51,449 bases of DNA from Calidifonticultor sp964387355 (GCA_964387355.1 CAYLWJ010000062.1:1-51449); one strand, 5' to 3'; numbered from the stretch's first letter, positions 8,390 to 17,387 are shown. The notes: generated by a model from the sequence alone, not told the origin. Made by a program: numbers and translations.

Positions 8390-9406
8390 ATGAAAGAACT
8401 AAAAATTGCAGTTTGTCAACTTAAAGTCGTAAACGAAAAAGATAAAAATTTAATAAAAGCAGAGAGAATGATTAAAATTTCATCAAAAAATAAAGCAGAT
8501 ATTATTGTGTTGCCAGAAATGTTTAATACTCCTTATGATAATGAATCATTTTTAAAAAACGCAGAAAATTATCCAGGTCCAACTACTGAACTGCTGTCAA
8601 AACTAGCATCACAAAACCAAGTCTATATTATTGGTGGTTCAATACCTGAAAAAGATACCGAGCACAGTATCAATAACAATATCTGCAATTGCAGTAACAG
8701 GAACAGTAGCAGTAGCAGTAATTTTAATAGCAGTATTAGTAATAACAGTATCTACAATGGTAGTAATTTTATCAGTAGTAACAGCAGTAACAGTAGTATT
8801 AGCAGCAGTAATGCCAATATAGGTAACATCAACAGTCACAACAAAAGCCATAATAATAATAATAATAATAAAATTTATAACACTTCATTTGTTTTTAATA
8901 GAAATGGCAAAATAATTGCAAAACACAGAAAACTTCACTTATTTGATGTAAATATACAAGACGGAATTAATTTTAAAGAGTCAGATATAATTAAAAGCGG
9001 TAATACTATTACTGTTTTTGATACAGAATTTTGTAAAATTGGATTATGTATTTGTTATGATATACGATTTCCAGAAATATTTATAAAAATGGTCAAAGAA
9101 GGTGCAAAAATTATTATAATTCCAGCTGCATTTAATTTAACAACAGGTCCAGCCCACTGGTCTATTCTAACCAAAGCTAGAGCAATTGATAATCAAGTTT
9201 TTATAGTAGGTGCATCACCAGCTAAAAACACTAATTTAAAATATATTTCATATGGGCATTCAGTTATTGTAAATCCATGGGGAAAAGTTATTGCAAGTGC
9301 TGGATACTCTGAAAAAATAATATTTGGAAAAATTAATATAGATGTTGTCGATCAGATAAGACGACAACTGCCAGTGCTACTTCATAAAAGAGTGGATTTA
9401 TACTAA
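8390..9406 (+). CDS. Nitrilase-superfamily amidohydrolase (Nit2/omega-amidase-like) with Asn/Ser insert
   Basis: A carbon-nitrogen hydrolase with the full catalytic triad: Glu43 (LPEMFN), Lys181 (HRKLHLFD) and Cys222 (CICYDIRFPE). The HLFDVNI and CYDIRFPE stretches point to the Nit2/omega-amidase branch, which hydrolyses 2-oxoglutaramate or deaminated glutathione; which one is not decidable here. Usual length is about 265-280. This protein has 338 because a block of about 70 residues, mostly Asn and Ser (92-160), interrupts the domain between the IIGGSIPE strand and the YNTSFVF strand. It is one of only two well-supported plus-strand protein genes, convergent with pyk (20 bp between stops). 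No ribosome site at the ATG. Confidence 0.92.
   Translation: MKELKIAVCQLKVVNEKDKNLIKAERMIKISSKNKADIIVLPEMFNTPYDNESFLKNAENYPGPTTELLSKLASQNQVYIIGGSIPEKDTEHSINNNICNCSNRNSSSSSNFNSSISNNSIYNGSNFISSNSSNSSISSSNANIGNINSHNKSHNNNNNNKIYNTSFVFNRNGKIIAKHRKLHLFDVNIQDGINFKESDIIKSGNTITVFDTEFCKIGLCICYDIRFPEIFIKMVKEGAKIIIIPAAFNLTTGPAHWSILTKARAIDNQVFIVGASPAKNTNLKYISYGHSVIVNPWGKVIASAGYSEKIIFGKINIDVVDQIRRQLPVLLHKRVDLY
8663..8869 (+). repeat. Trinucleotide-repeat coding insert in the nitrilase gene
   Basis: About 200 bases made of AGY and AAY codons in irregular tandem, ending with a run of AAT codons near 8850-8870. The translation is Asn/Ser-rich with an HNNNNNN run. The pure triplet character leaves several other frames open on both strands here, which explains overlapping spurious ORFs. 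Confidence 0.9.
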
Positions 9407-9426
9407 TTATTTATATTAATCATTTT

Positions 9427-10965
9427 TTAATCTATTTCTTTTACATGTAAAAAGTTTGTGCTTCCTGGCTTACTTACAAGTATTCCTCCTGTAATAATTA
9501 CTTTGTCACCTTTTTTAATTAATTTTATTTTTTTACTTGTTTTAACAATTTCACAAATCATTTCATTAACATTTTCCTTAAATTTTGTAAGCTCAGGAAT
9601 AACTCCCCAGCTAATCATTAACTGCCTTACAACAGTTTCATCAGGACTTGTGCCAATAATTATACTTTTTGGTCTGTTCTTTGAAACCTGCCTTGCTGTA
9701 CTTCCTGACTGCGTTGCAGTTATTATAGCTTTTAAATTTAACTCCGATGCAATTTCACAAGCAGCAAAACTAATTGCTTCAGTAGTTGTTCTATTTTTTA
9801 ATAAAAACTTTTTTTGTAAAATTTCTTTGTAATCAATGTTCTCCTCAGTTTTTTCTATGATTTTTACCATCATTTTCAATGCCTCAACAGGAAATGCTCC
9901 CATTGCAGTTTCCCCAGAGAGCATTAGAGCATCAGATCCATCAAAAATTGCATTTGAAACATCACTGACTTCTGCTCTTGTAGGTCTTGGATTTCGAATC
10001 ATAGAGTCAAGCATCTGTGTTGCAGTAATAACAGGTTTACCAACTAAATTCGTTCTTTTTATTATATCTTTTTGAATAATAGGAACAACTTCCTGCGGAA
10101 GTTCAATACCTAAATCACCTCTTGCAACCATAACCCCATCAGTTATTTTTAAAATAGAATCAAAATTTTTGATTGCTTCATGTTTTTCAATTTTAGAAAT
10201 AACCATAATTTTTGAATTATTATTTGCTATAATGTCTTTTACAATTTTAATATCTTGTGCAGCTCTAACAAATGACTGGGCAATAAAGTCTACTTTTAAT
10301 TTAATTCCTAAATTCAAGAAAAATAAATCCTTCTGTGTAACTGAATCAATACTAACAGATATACCTGGCAGATTTATTCCCTTATTTGACTTTAAAATTC
10401 CTCCTTTTACAACTATTGCAAAAGCAATATTAAATTTTCTGTCTATTTTTAGTATTCTGCATTCAAGCAGTCCATCATCAATAAAAATACTAAAACCTTC
10501 TTTTATATCATTTAAAAAATTATCATATTCTACTTTAATTTTTAGTAACTTTTCGAATATTATCTCATTGCTTTTTAAAAAATCTTTTTCTTTAATTTCT
10601 TTAAAACTATCATTCTCAAGTAATTTTTTAATTTCACTTTCAAGCAAACTCTTATTTTTATCTACCATTGACTCATTAAAAGACTTATCAATAAAAGAAA
10701 TTAATTGGTTATCCTCTAGTAAAATTTCTTCTTTTAAATTGCCAATTCTTATTTTTGGGCCTTGTAAATCTAACATTATAGCTGTATTTTTTCCATGTTT
10801 TGTGGAAATATCCCTAATTAAATTTACTTTTTTTACCACATCTTCTTCATTGCTGTGAGAAGTGTTAATACGTGCAACATCCATACCGTTTAAAATTAAA
10901 CTTTCCATAACCTCTTTAGAATCACTGGCAGGTCCAATCGTGCATATTATTTTTGTTCTTCTCAA
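9427..10965 (-). CDS. pyk: Pyruvate kinase with enlarged B domain
   Basis: Last step of glycolysis: phosphoenolpyruvate plus ADP to pyruvate plus ATP. The start is a TTG at 10965 with a strong ribosome site (AAAGGAG). The barrel motifs are clear: RINTSHS, MLDLQGPKIR, the signature VISKIEKHEAIKNFD with the catalytic Lys, GDLGIELP, and TATQMLDSM. The C domain ends with GSTNFLHV, and there is no PEP-utiliser extension. Between KEE at about 80 and IDDG at about 162, the B (lid) domain carries roughly 30-45 extra Lys/Glu-rich residues, probably helical. It is convergent with the nitrilase gene and divergent from slipin. Confidence 0.96.
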   Translation of the reverse strand: MRRTKIICTIGPASDSKEVMESLILNGMDVARINTSHSNEEDVVKKVNLIRDISTKHGKNTAIMLDLQGPKIRIGNLKEEILLEDNQLISFIDKSFNESMVDKNKSLLESEIKKLLENDSFKEIKEKDFLKSNEIIFEKLLKIKVEYDNFLNDIKEGFSIFIDDGLLECRILKIDRKFNIAFAIVVKGGILKSNKGINLPGISVSIDSVTQKDLFFLNLGIKLKVDFIAQSFVRAAQDIKIVKDIIANNNSKIMVISKIEKHEAIKNFDSILKITDGVMVARGDLGIELPQEVVPIIQKDIIKRTNLVGKPVITATQMLDSMIRNPRPTRAEVSDVSNAIFDGSDALMLSGETAMGAFPVEALKMMVKIIEKTEENIDYKEILQKKFLLKNRTTTEAISFAACEIASELNLKAIITATQSGSTARQVSKNRPKSIIIGTSPDETVVRQLMISWGVIPELTKFKENVNEMICEIVKTSKKIKLIKKGDKVIITGGILVSKPGSTNFLHVKEID

Positions 10966-11232
10966 AGCTTTCTCCTTTAAAATAAATATAATTTATATAT
11001 AATATATAAAATAATATATACAATATATACTAATATAACATTAAAAATTATTGAAGTTTATTAAATATAGTAAACATCTAAAATTTTTTAATAAAAAATA
11101 AATTAAATGTCTTAAATACAAATTTTCATTTATTTTAATGCTAATTTAAACTATACTTAAATCATATTAATTTTTAAATACAAATATTTATTATGCTTTA
11201 TGATTATTCTTTATAAATAAAAAGGAGGAAAA

Positions 11233-11997
11233 ATGATATTATTCCCAATAATTGCATCAATTATAATTGTTATACTATTGTTAATATTTTTGCCAGCCTC
11301 AATTAGAATATTAAGAGAATATGAGAGAGGTGTTGTTTTTAGATTTGGAAGATTAAAAGGTGCAAAAGGTCCAGGTATTTTTATGATAATTCCATTTGTT
11401 GATAAAATGATAAAAGTTGATTTAAGAACTGTCACATTAGATGTTCCTCCACAAGATGTAATTACAAAGGATAATGTTCCTGTAAAGGTTAATGCTGTTT
11501 GCTATTTTAAAGTAATGAATCCAGAAAAAGCAGTTGTAGAGATTGAAAATTACAAAATTGCCACATCACAGATAGCTCAAACTACTTTAAGAAGTATTTT
11601 AGGACAGGCAGAACTCGACGATTTGCTTTCAAGACGTGATAAAATTAATAAAGAACTTCAAGTAATAATTGATGAACAAACTGATCCTTGGGGAGTTAAA
11701 GTAAGTATTGTTGAAATTAAGGATGTTGAACTTCCACAATCAATTCAAAGAGCTTTTGCAAGACAAGCAGAGGCTGAAAGAGAAAGAAGAGCTAAAATTA
11801 TCAGCGCTGAAGGTGAGCAACAAGCTTCTATAAAACTATCTGAGGCAGCAGAAGTCTTATCAAAGTTTCCAGTTTCAATTCAGTTAAGATTTTTACAGAC
11901 TTTAAAAGAAATAGCTGCTGAACAAAATTCTACTATTGTTTTTCCGGTTCCTATTGATCTACTTGAGGGACTAATTAACAAAATAACAAAAAAATAA
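11233..11997 (+). CDS. Slipin (stomatin/SPFH-domain membrane protein)
   Basis: A 254-residue protein with one N-terminal membrane helix (about 2-22) followed by the SPFH/band-7 domain: REYERGVVFRFGRLKGAKGPG, DLRTVTLDVPPQDVITKDNV, then a charged helical coiled coil (AFARQAEAERERRAKIISAEGE) and a short C-terminal tail. Slipins form large membrane-bound rings that organise membrane microdomains. They often pair with an NfeD protease-like partner, but none is next to this gene. The ATG has an excellent ribosome site, AAGGAGG. It is transcribed alone on the plus strand, facing away from pyk across a 267-bp AT-rich gap. Confidence 0.95.
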   Translation: MILFPIIASIIIVILLLIFLPASIRILREYERGVVFRFGRLKGAKGPGIFMIIPFVDKMIKVDLRTVTLDVPPQDVITKDNVPVKVNAVCYFKVMNPEKAVVEIENYKIATSQIAQTTLRSILGQAELDDLLSRRDKINKELQVIIDEQTDPWGVKVSIVEIKDVELPQSIQRAFARQAEAERERRAKIISAEGEQQASIKLSEAAEVLSKFPVSIQLRFLQTLKEIAAEQNSTIVFPVPIDLLEGLINKITKK

Positions 11998-12091
11998 AAA
12001 ACAAAATAAGATAATAAGATAATATGACAAAAAAAATATGCCAGTAAAAGTTGTCTAGTAAAATTCTAATAAAGCTTATTATATAAATAAT

Positions 12092-12165
<74 letters not shown>

Positions 12166-12401
12166 ACTTGCTTTTTCAAAAACAGTGCAGTAGCTATTAT
12201 AAAATAAATAAATTGAAATATAAATAAAAATATAAGCATTATTTAAAAATTATATCAAATTCCTCCTAATAATTTCATTTTTTCAAGATTTTTAGTATTA
12301 AAAACTAATCACATTCAAAGTTTATATTGATTTCCCACTAAACTTTCTGCTTTCCTGCCAATCTAACATTATAAGGTTATTTTTACATGTTATTTATTAA
12401 A
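12166..12401. other. Intergenic region upstream of tRNA-Cys
   Basis: No gene is supported. On the minus strand a TATAAT hexamer at 12196-12201 sits about 30 bases before the tRNA and is a good candidate -10 element for it; the -35 is not obvious. A perfect but orphan ribosome-site sequence (AGGAGG on the minus strand, 12262-12267) has no start codon at a suitable distance. Confidence 0.4.
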
Positions 12402-13670
12402 TCAGCTTAATATGTTCTTAACCATTGGAAGTATATATTTTGCTATCGCTAAACAAGATGTTAATCCTGGTGAATCAATACCAACAAGATTAATAAAATT
12501 TGGCATATCAACATCTTGCTCAATTACAAAATCATGAAAATTCTTTAATTTAGCTCTTATACCTGTCTGATGTAAACTAATATCATCAATATTTATATTT
12601 GGGAAAAAAGGCTTAATCATCTTATAAAAATAATGAACATCTCTTGAATTTTTGTAGTCTTCCTTGTTTTCAGGCTTACTATACGCTGGCCCAATAATTA
12701 TCGTGTTGTGAATAAAACTGTCAGAATTTTTTATATTTTGAATATTGTCATTACTCTTGAAATTTTCTAGATCAAATGTTGGAGATAAATGCACACCTAG
12801 CGATTTTGTCACTTCGTTTTTTTCTAAAAGTTCTAAAAATTTATCAAAAGAAACAACAGCCCTTTCCCCATTAGAATAATATCCAAATGGAACTGGGTAA
12901 ACATTTAAGCCGTTTAATTTTATATCTTTTCTCTTTAAGCAATAAAACTTGGCATAGTCACCTTTTATTGGCTGAATTTCATAATTAGTTTTGGGATTAA
13001 CCAATTTTGAAATTTCATCAGAATATAAGCCTGCACAATTAATTAATACTCTTGTATTAAATTCTTCAACTAAACTTGTTGATTTAACTGTTACAGTAAA
13101 TAAACTCTTATCTTCATTACTTAATCTTACATTTTCAACCTTATTGCCTGTAAGAAAAATTACCCCATTTGCTTCTGCTAGTTGAGATAATTTATTTATA
13201 AGCTGAGTTGTTTCCACAATTCCAGATGAAGGAACATATAAGCCTGCAATTCCAAAAATATTTGGCTCAAGTTGTTTTATCTCTTGGCTTGAAAGCTCTC
13301 TAATTCCTTCAACACCGTTCTCTTTAGCAATTTTTAATACATCGTTAAGATAATCAATCTCAATATCTTCAGTTGCAACTACAATTTTTCCTGTATTTTT
13401 ATGTAAGACATTATTTTTTTTGCAAAATTCATAAAGAAGTCTATTTCCTTCCAAACATAATTTTGCTTTTAATGGCGATAATTTTTTATTATAAAAAATT
13501 CCTGCATGTATAACTCCTGAATTCCTTGATGATTGGTTTTCCCCGTTTATCTGTAAATTTTTTTCTACAACAATTATATTATCGTCAGGAAATACTCTGG
13601 ATAATTCATATGCAATCGAACAACCTACAACTCCTGCGCCAATTATAGTAATATCAACTCTTTCAGTCAT
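12402..13670 (-). CDS. lhgO: FAD-dependent L-2-hydroxyglutarate oxidase/dehydrogenase
   Basis: An FAD oxidoreductase of the DAO family. The dinucleotide-binding motif IIGAGVVGCSIAYELSR opens the protein, and the SSRNSGVIHAGIFY segment is characteristic of LhgO, which oxidises L-2-hydroxyglutarate (a side product of dehydrogenases) back to 2-oxoglutarate and passes electrons to the membrane. The end reads QTGIRAKL...DSPGLTSCLAIA, as in the family. I chose the ATG at 13670 rather than the TTG at 13685 because GAGGGTG lies just upstream. The ATG overlaps the stop of the radical-SAM gene (ATGACTGA, 8 bases), so the two are translationally coupled. An anaerobe would need a non-oxygen acceptor. Confidence 0.88.
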   Translation of the reverse strand: MTERVDITIIGAGVVGCSIAYELSRVFPDDNIIVVEKNLQINGENQSSRNSGVIHAGIFYNKKLSPLKAKLCLEGNRLLYEFCKKNNVLHKNTGKIVVATEDIEIDYLNDVLKIAKENGVEGIRELSSQEIKQLEPNIFGIAGLYVPSSGIVETTQLINKLSQLAEANGVIFLTGNKVENVRLSNEDKSLFTVTVKSTSLVEEFNTRVLINCAGLYSDEISKLVNPKTNYEIQPIKGDYAKFYCLKRKDIKLNGLNVYPVPFGYYSNGERAVVSFDKFLELLEKNEVTKSLGVHLSPTFDLENFKSNDNIQNIKNSDSFIHNTIIIGPAYSKPENKEDYKNSRDVHYFYKMIKPFFPNINIDDISLHQTGIRAKLKNFHDFVIEQDVDMPNFINLVGIDSPGLTSCLAIAKYILPMVKNILS

Positions 13671-14673
13671 TAAAAACACCCTCAACTATTGTATTACAAA
13701 ATTTGCATTTTTTATTTACAACGTTATTTTCTAAAACTGAAAAACCCCTCCTTTTTATTAATAGATTCTTACAATTAAAACAATATGTATTTTCCAACTC
13801 TAAATCAAAAACATTACCGCCATAAACATATTTTAAGCCTGCATCTTTTCCTATTTGTACAGCTTCCATTATTTTATTTTTACTAGTTGGCGGTATATCT
13901 GATTTATATTGTGGGAAATACGCACTTATATGCCATGGAATTGAAATACTAATACTTGAAATAAAAGAAGCAATTTCTTTAAGCTCCTGAGAGCTGTCAT
14001 TTAAGCCTGGAATCAATAAAGTTGTAATCTCTATCCAAATACCATAATCAAACATGATTTTGATATTTTTTAATACTGGCTTTAATCTGCCACCAATTTT
14101 TTCTTTATAAAATTTCTCAGAAAAGCTTTTTAAATCTATATTTGCGGCGTTTAAATATGGTCTAATCATTTCAAGCGCTTCTAAACTCATAAATCCATTT
14201 GTTACAAAAATATTTTTAATGTTTTGCTGTGCAGCCATCTTTGCAGTATCATAAGCAAGTTCAAAATAAATCGTTGGTTCCGTGTAAGTATAAGATATAC
14301 TAGGACAATTATATTTTATTGCGTCATTTACAATTTTTTCAGGTGGAATTAATTTTCCTTCAATTAAATTATAATCAGAAGGCATTTGTGAAATTTGCCA
14401 ATTTTGACAAAAAAAACATTTAAAGTTACATCCAGGAGTTGCAATTGATAAAGATAAAGTACCAGGTAAAAAATGAAACAGAGGTTTTTTTTCAATTGGG
14501 TCTACATTTTCTGATATAACCTTGTCATATACCATACTAAAAAGCTTACCATTAATATTCTGCCTAACACCACATTTACCCTTTTGAAAAACATCAATTA
14601 CACACCTGTGATTACATAAATCACAACGGACTTTTTTATCTTTTAATGATTTGTATAAATAAGCTTCTTTCAT
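13663..14673 (-). CDS. amrS: AmmeMemoRadiSam-system radical SAM enzyme (AmrS)
   Basis: A radical-SAM protein of 336 residues with the [4Fe-4S]-binding CNFKCFFC motif (Cys82, Cys86, Cys89) inside the SIATPGCNFKCFFCQNWQIS stretch typical of AmrS. Near the N terminus an extra Cys cluster (CDLCNHRC, then GKCGVRQN; residues 17-34) is present. The C-terminal CFNC...CKFC ribbon is also a family trait. AmrS usually sits with Memo and AMMECR1 genes, whose joint function is not settled; neither is in this window. Instead the gene is coupled by an 8-base overlap to lhgO. PflA-type glycyl-radical activators are an alternative, but the N-terminal Cys region favours AmrS. Confidence 0.88.
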   Translation of the reverse strand: MKEAYLYKSLKDKKVRCDLCNHRCVIDVFQKGKCGVRQNINGKLFSMVYDKVISENVDPIEKKPLFHFLPGTLSLSIATPGCNFKCFFCQNWQISQMPSDYNLIEGKLIPPEKIVNDAIKYNCPSISYTYTEPTIYFELAYDTAKMAAQQNIKNIFVTNGFMSLEALEMIRPYLNAANIDLKSFSEKFYKEKIGGRLKPVLKNIKIMFDYGIWIEITTLLIPGLNDSSQELKEIASFISSISISIPWHISAYFPQYKSDIPPTSKNKIMEAVQIGKDAGLKYVYGGNVFDLELENTYCFNCKNLLIKRRGFSVLENNVVNKKCKFCNTIVEGVFND

Positions 14674-14943
14674 TTTATTATTTTTAAGCCATATTTTTAC
14701 TTTTAAAAAAATAAATACTTTTTTTATAAAAATTAAAGTTAGCTATCATATACTAACTATCATAAACATAACTACTAAATAAACACAACTATTAAACAGA
14801 AGTCAAAAACTATCTTAACAACATTGTTATTATTATTTGCAAACACATCTTTTAAATAGTACATTTAATATAATATTATTTGATATTATTGTAATTTAGT
14901 CCATAAAATTTGGCAAATTACTTTTTAAACATCTAAAATTTTG

Positions 14944-15017
14944 TGACAGTAATTAAATTAATGACAGTAATTAAATTAGTGCTGACAATTAATTTAATGA
15001 TAGCAATTAAATTTAAG
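14944..15017. repeat. Four imperfect direct repeats (about 18 bp)
   Basis: Units start at 14944, 14962, 14983 and 14998, spaced 18, 21 and 15 bases; the first two are nearly identical (TGACAGTAATTAAATTAR) and the others diverge. A similar string, TGACAGCAATTAAAG, appears once at 38416. They could be slippage products or protein-binding sites. Confidence 0.6.
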
Positions 15018-15027
15018 TAAAATAAAT

Positions 15028-15147
15028 ATGTCATTGTATTTAAAAAAACTTTCAAAGGTTGAAGTTGGAACAGGAATTGTTTCTCTGTATAATGATAGCA
15101 AATGCTTGAAAGAATACAATATAGTTAAAAATAAAGTTAAGAGTTAA
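15028..15147 (+). CDS. Possible small ORF, unrecognised
   Basis: A 39-codon ATG-to-TAA frame with a more mixed composition than the DNA around it. The peptide has a basic, partly amphipathic middle (KLSKVEVGTGIVSLYNDSK) and a Lys-rich end. No ribosome site precedes it and I recognise no family. It could be a real small protein, a gene remnant, or chance; it runs toward the 3' end of tRNA-Leu(GAG). Confidence 0.2.
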   Translation: MSLYLKKLSKVEVGTGIVSLYNDSKCLKEYNIVKNKVKS

Positions 15148-15158
15148 AAGTTAAAATA

Positions 15159-15247
<89 letters not shown>

Positions 15248-15440
15248 ACAGCACTTTATTAAATTTTATAAAATTTTACTTTTAATTATCTTACTAGTAT
15301 CTTAGCAAATAATTATTCTAATATATTGTTTTTTAATGTCAACATTATATATTTAAATATTAATTTTCTATGAAAAACCTTGTCAATTACCTTTATAAAA
15401 AAAGTTTATAAAAAAGCCTATTTTAATTATTTGCTATTTC

Positions 15441-17387
15441 TTACTGTTTTGGTTTTAAACAAATTGCAAGATGTTCCCATAATGTTCCAGGAACAACAAT
15501 TAAATTTAAATTATCATTTTCTTTAATTTCTTCAAATAAGCTTAAATCTGCAGGAACTGACATAATATCTATATCTTGAGATTTTAACTTATCTAAAAGA
15601 TAATTCACATCAGAGTTAAATAAAAACTGCACCGCATCAATTACTGGAGAATTACCAGCATAAAATGTGTTTCTTTCAAGTAAAATAAACTCTCCTTTAT
15701 TCCATTGTCTTAATTTAAAAGGACCACAACCAAAAAAGTCATCATAAAATAAATCTTCAATCTTTTTATCTTTTAGTAATTTTGCTGGAATTATAACATT
15801 AAAAAGATCCTTCCAATCATTTGAATACTCACTAAAAGTTATTAAAAATTGTTTTTTATCTAACAATTCTATATTTTTAATAATACTAAAATTAACATTA
15901 CTATTTATTGAATTTTTAATGTCGCTGCTTTGAATTGCATTTATCGTTTCTAAAACATCTTGCGAAGTAATAGGAGTGCCATCCTGCCAAAAAATATTAT
16001 CTTTTAATTTTATTAAAACTTTCAAACTTAATTTCAAGTCATTTTTTTCTGTACTACCTGCTGAGCCGGTTGCAACACTGTCAACTAAAAACGGCTCATA
16101 TATACCAGATTCCTTTCTTACCCAAAGACCTCTTACTAGAAGACTATTAATAATATCTCTTTCATTGCTATCCAGTATAAATGGGTTTAAGCTATAAGGT
16201 TCTTGCTGGATACCACAAACTAAGCTTTTATTATTTTCAGCATTACTTACATTATTTAAATTAGAACTTAAAACTTCACTAGTATCGCTGCTGGTTTTTT
16301 TGCTTTTGCTATCCACTTTATTGTTAGAAATCTGCACATCCATTTTCTCAATATTAATAAAATAATTCCCATTTCTACTATCAATTTCAATATTTTTAAT
16401 TTTTTTATTTGCACAAATAGCATAAATTCTGCTATATAAAGGTAAAAAAAATGCATCTTGGGAAAGAATTTCTTGAAGTTTATCAGATAAAGCTTTTACA
16501 TTACTTGGTATAGTTTCAACTTTTATTTTTTCTAAAATTGTATCAACATCTTTATTTGTATACCAGTAAAAATTATTGTAGCTTTTACTATTTTCTGTTT
16601 CAAGAGAAGGAATTTTTTTTGAACTAAAATAATTATTAATTAAAGATAAATCAGATGTATTAATTGCCCAAATTCCAAGCTCAAAATTCCCATTCTTTAA
16701 ACAATCTGCAAACCATTCCCTAGGCTCTTTATTAGAAAGCCATAATTCTACACCAATTTCTTTTAAATTCTCTTTTATAATTTCTTCAATTTTTTGTCTG
16801 GAAGTGCTATCAGAATTAGTTCCAATAGTTAAATAAAGAGGATTCTCCTTGCTGTACCCTGCTGCTTTTAGAAATTGGATCGCTTTTTGTGGATCATAGC
16901 TGTATTTACTCCATGCGGGATAATAATATGTTGAATCATTGTTAAAAATGCTATTTAAAACATTTCCGTAATCCCCCAGCAATTCTTTTGCTATCCTTTG
17001 TCTATCAATTGCAAAAAAAATTGCTTTTCTAACATTCAAATTGGATAAGGCATTTTTATCAGTTTGTCTGCTTTTTTGATCATAAAAATAATCTTCATTT
17101 ATATTATTTTCAGTATTGCCTTCTTTGCTGTCTTTGCTATCAGACTGTAAAATCATATCTGATTGGTTACTCTTACTGCCATTGTTACTATCATTATCTT
17201 TACCTTGGCTAACTTCACTATTTAATATGCTTTGCTTTCCATTGCTTTCACTAGAAATACCTAAATTTTTAAAATTAATATCAGCACAGGAAAACAAAGA
17301 AAAAAGTAATAATAATATTAATAAAAAAATTGAAGAAAAATATACAGAAATAAAAAAAGTTTTTAAGTTTTTATTTTTAAGTTTCAT
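15441..17387 (-). CDS. Lipoprotein solute-binding protein, family 5, apparently circularly permuted
   Basis: A 648-residue secreted lipoprotein: a Lys-rich start, a hydrophobic core and the lipobox LFSC (Cys34), then a Ser/Asn/Asp linker to about 112. Residues 114-350 match the SECOND half of OppA/DppA-type binding proteins: NVRKAIFFAIDRQRIAKELL, YDPQKAIQFLKAAGY, LKEIGVELW, FFLPLYSR. After a second polar linker (351-387), residues 388-648 match the FIRST half: QEPYSLNPF, LKDNIFWQDGTPITSQDV, GCGPFKLRQW, then a stop right after WEHLAICLK, the strand that normally precedes the RKAI..AIDR helix. Each half occurs once, so the fold should close as a permuted whole. It lies 140 bp after oppF and probably serves as an alternative receptor for that transporter (inference). 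No ribosome site. Confidence 0.9.
   Translation of the reverse strand: MKLKNKNLKTFFISVYFSSIFLLILLLLFSLFSCADINFKNLGISSESNGKQSILNSEVSQGKDNDSNNGSKSNQSDMILQSDSKDSKEGNTENNINEDYFYDQKSRQTDKNALSNLNVRKAIFFAIDRQRIAKELLGDYGNVLNSIFNNDSTYYYPAWSKYSYDPQKAIQFLKAAGYSKENPLYLTIGTNSDSTSRQKIEEIIKENLKEIGVELWLSNKEPREWFADCLKNGNFELGIWAINTSDLSLINNYFSSKKIPSLETENSKSYNNFYWYTNKDVDTILEKIKVETIPSNVKALSDKLQEILSQDAFFLPLYSRIYAICANKKIKNIEIDSRNGNYFINIEKMDVQISNNKVDSKSKKTSSDTSEVLSSNLNNVSNAENNKSLVCGIQQEPYSLNPFILDSNERDIINSLLVRGLWVRKESGIYEPFLVDSVATGSAGSTEKNDLKLSLKVLIKLKDNIFWQDGTPITSQDVLETINAIQSSDIKNSINSNVNFSIIKNIELLDKKQFLITFSEYSNDWKDLFNVIIPAKLLKDKKIEDLFYDDFFGCGPFKLRQWNKGEFILLERNTFYAGNSPVIDAVQFLFNSDVNYLLDKLKSQDIDIMSVPADLSLFEEIKENDNLNLIVVPGTLWEHLAICLKPKQ

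Larger units (their letters stand above)
14674..15158. other. Long intergenic region with short direct repeats
   Basis: No established gene. It holds four imperfect copies of a repeat like TGACAGTAATTAAATTA (starts at 14944, 14962, 14983 and 14998), a doubtful 39-codon ORF (15028-15147), and AGTTAAA-type short repeats near 15123-15155, just beyond the 3' end of tRNA-Leu(GAG). The promoter of amrS should lie in its left part, but I see no convincing -35/-10 pair. Confidence 0.45.

Noticed and set aside
8631..8851. Two ORFs overlapping the nitrilase insert on both strands
   Set aside because: They exist because the trinucleotide repeat keeps several frames open. The nitrilase frame is the one flanked by conserved motifs.
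10169..10858. Plus-strand ORF of 229 codons opposite pyk
   Set aside because: It lies fully antisense to a clear pyruvate kinase frame, and its Ser/Phe/Ile-rich translation is the usual mirror of Lys/Glu-rich coding sequence.
12262..12267. Perfect AGGAGG on the minus strand upstream of tRNA-Cys
   Set aside because: The only start codon near it (TTG) is followed by ATA TAA; a short hydrophobic ORF further down is too far away and runs into the tRNA.
15441..17387. Two broken half-genes of a binding protein
   Set aside because: The frame is continuous with one signal peptide, each half is complete at its ends and linkers are polar; decay would not keep this.
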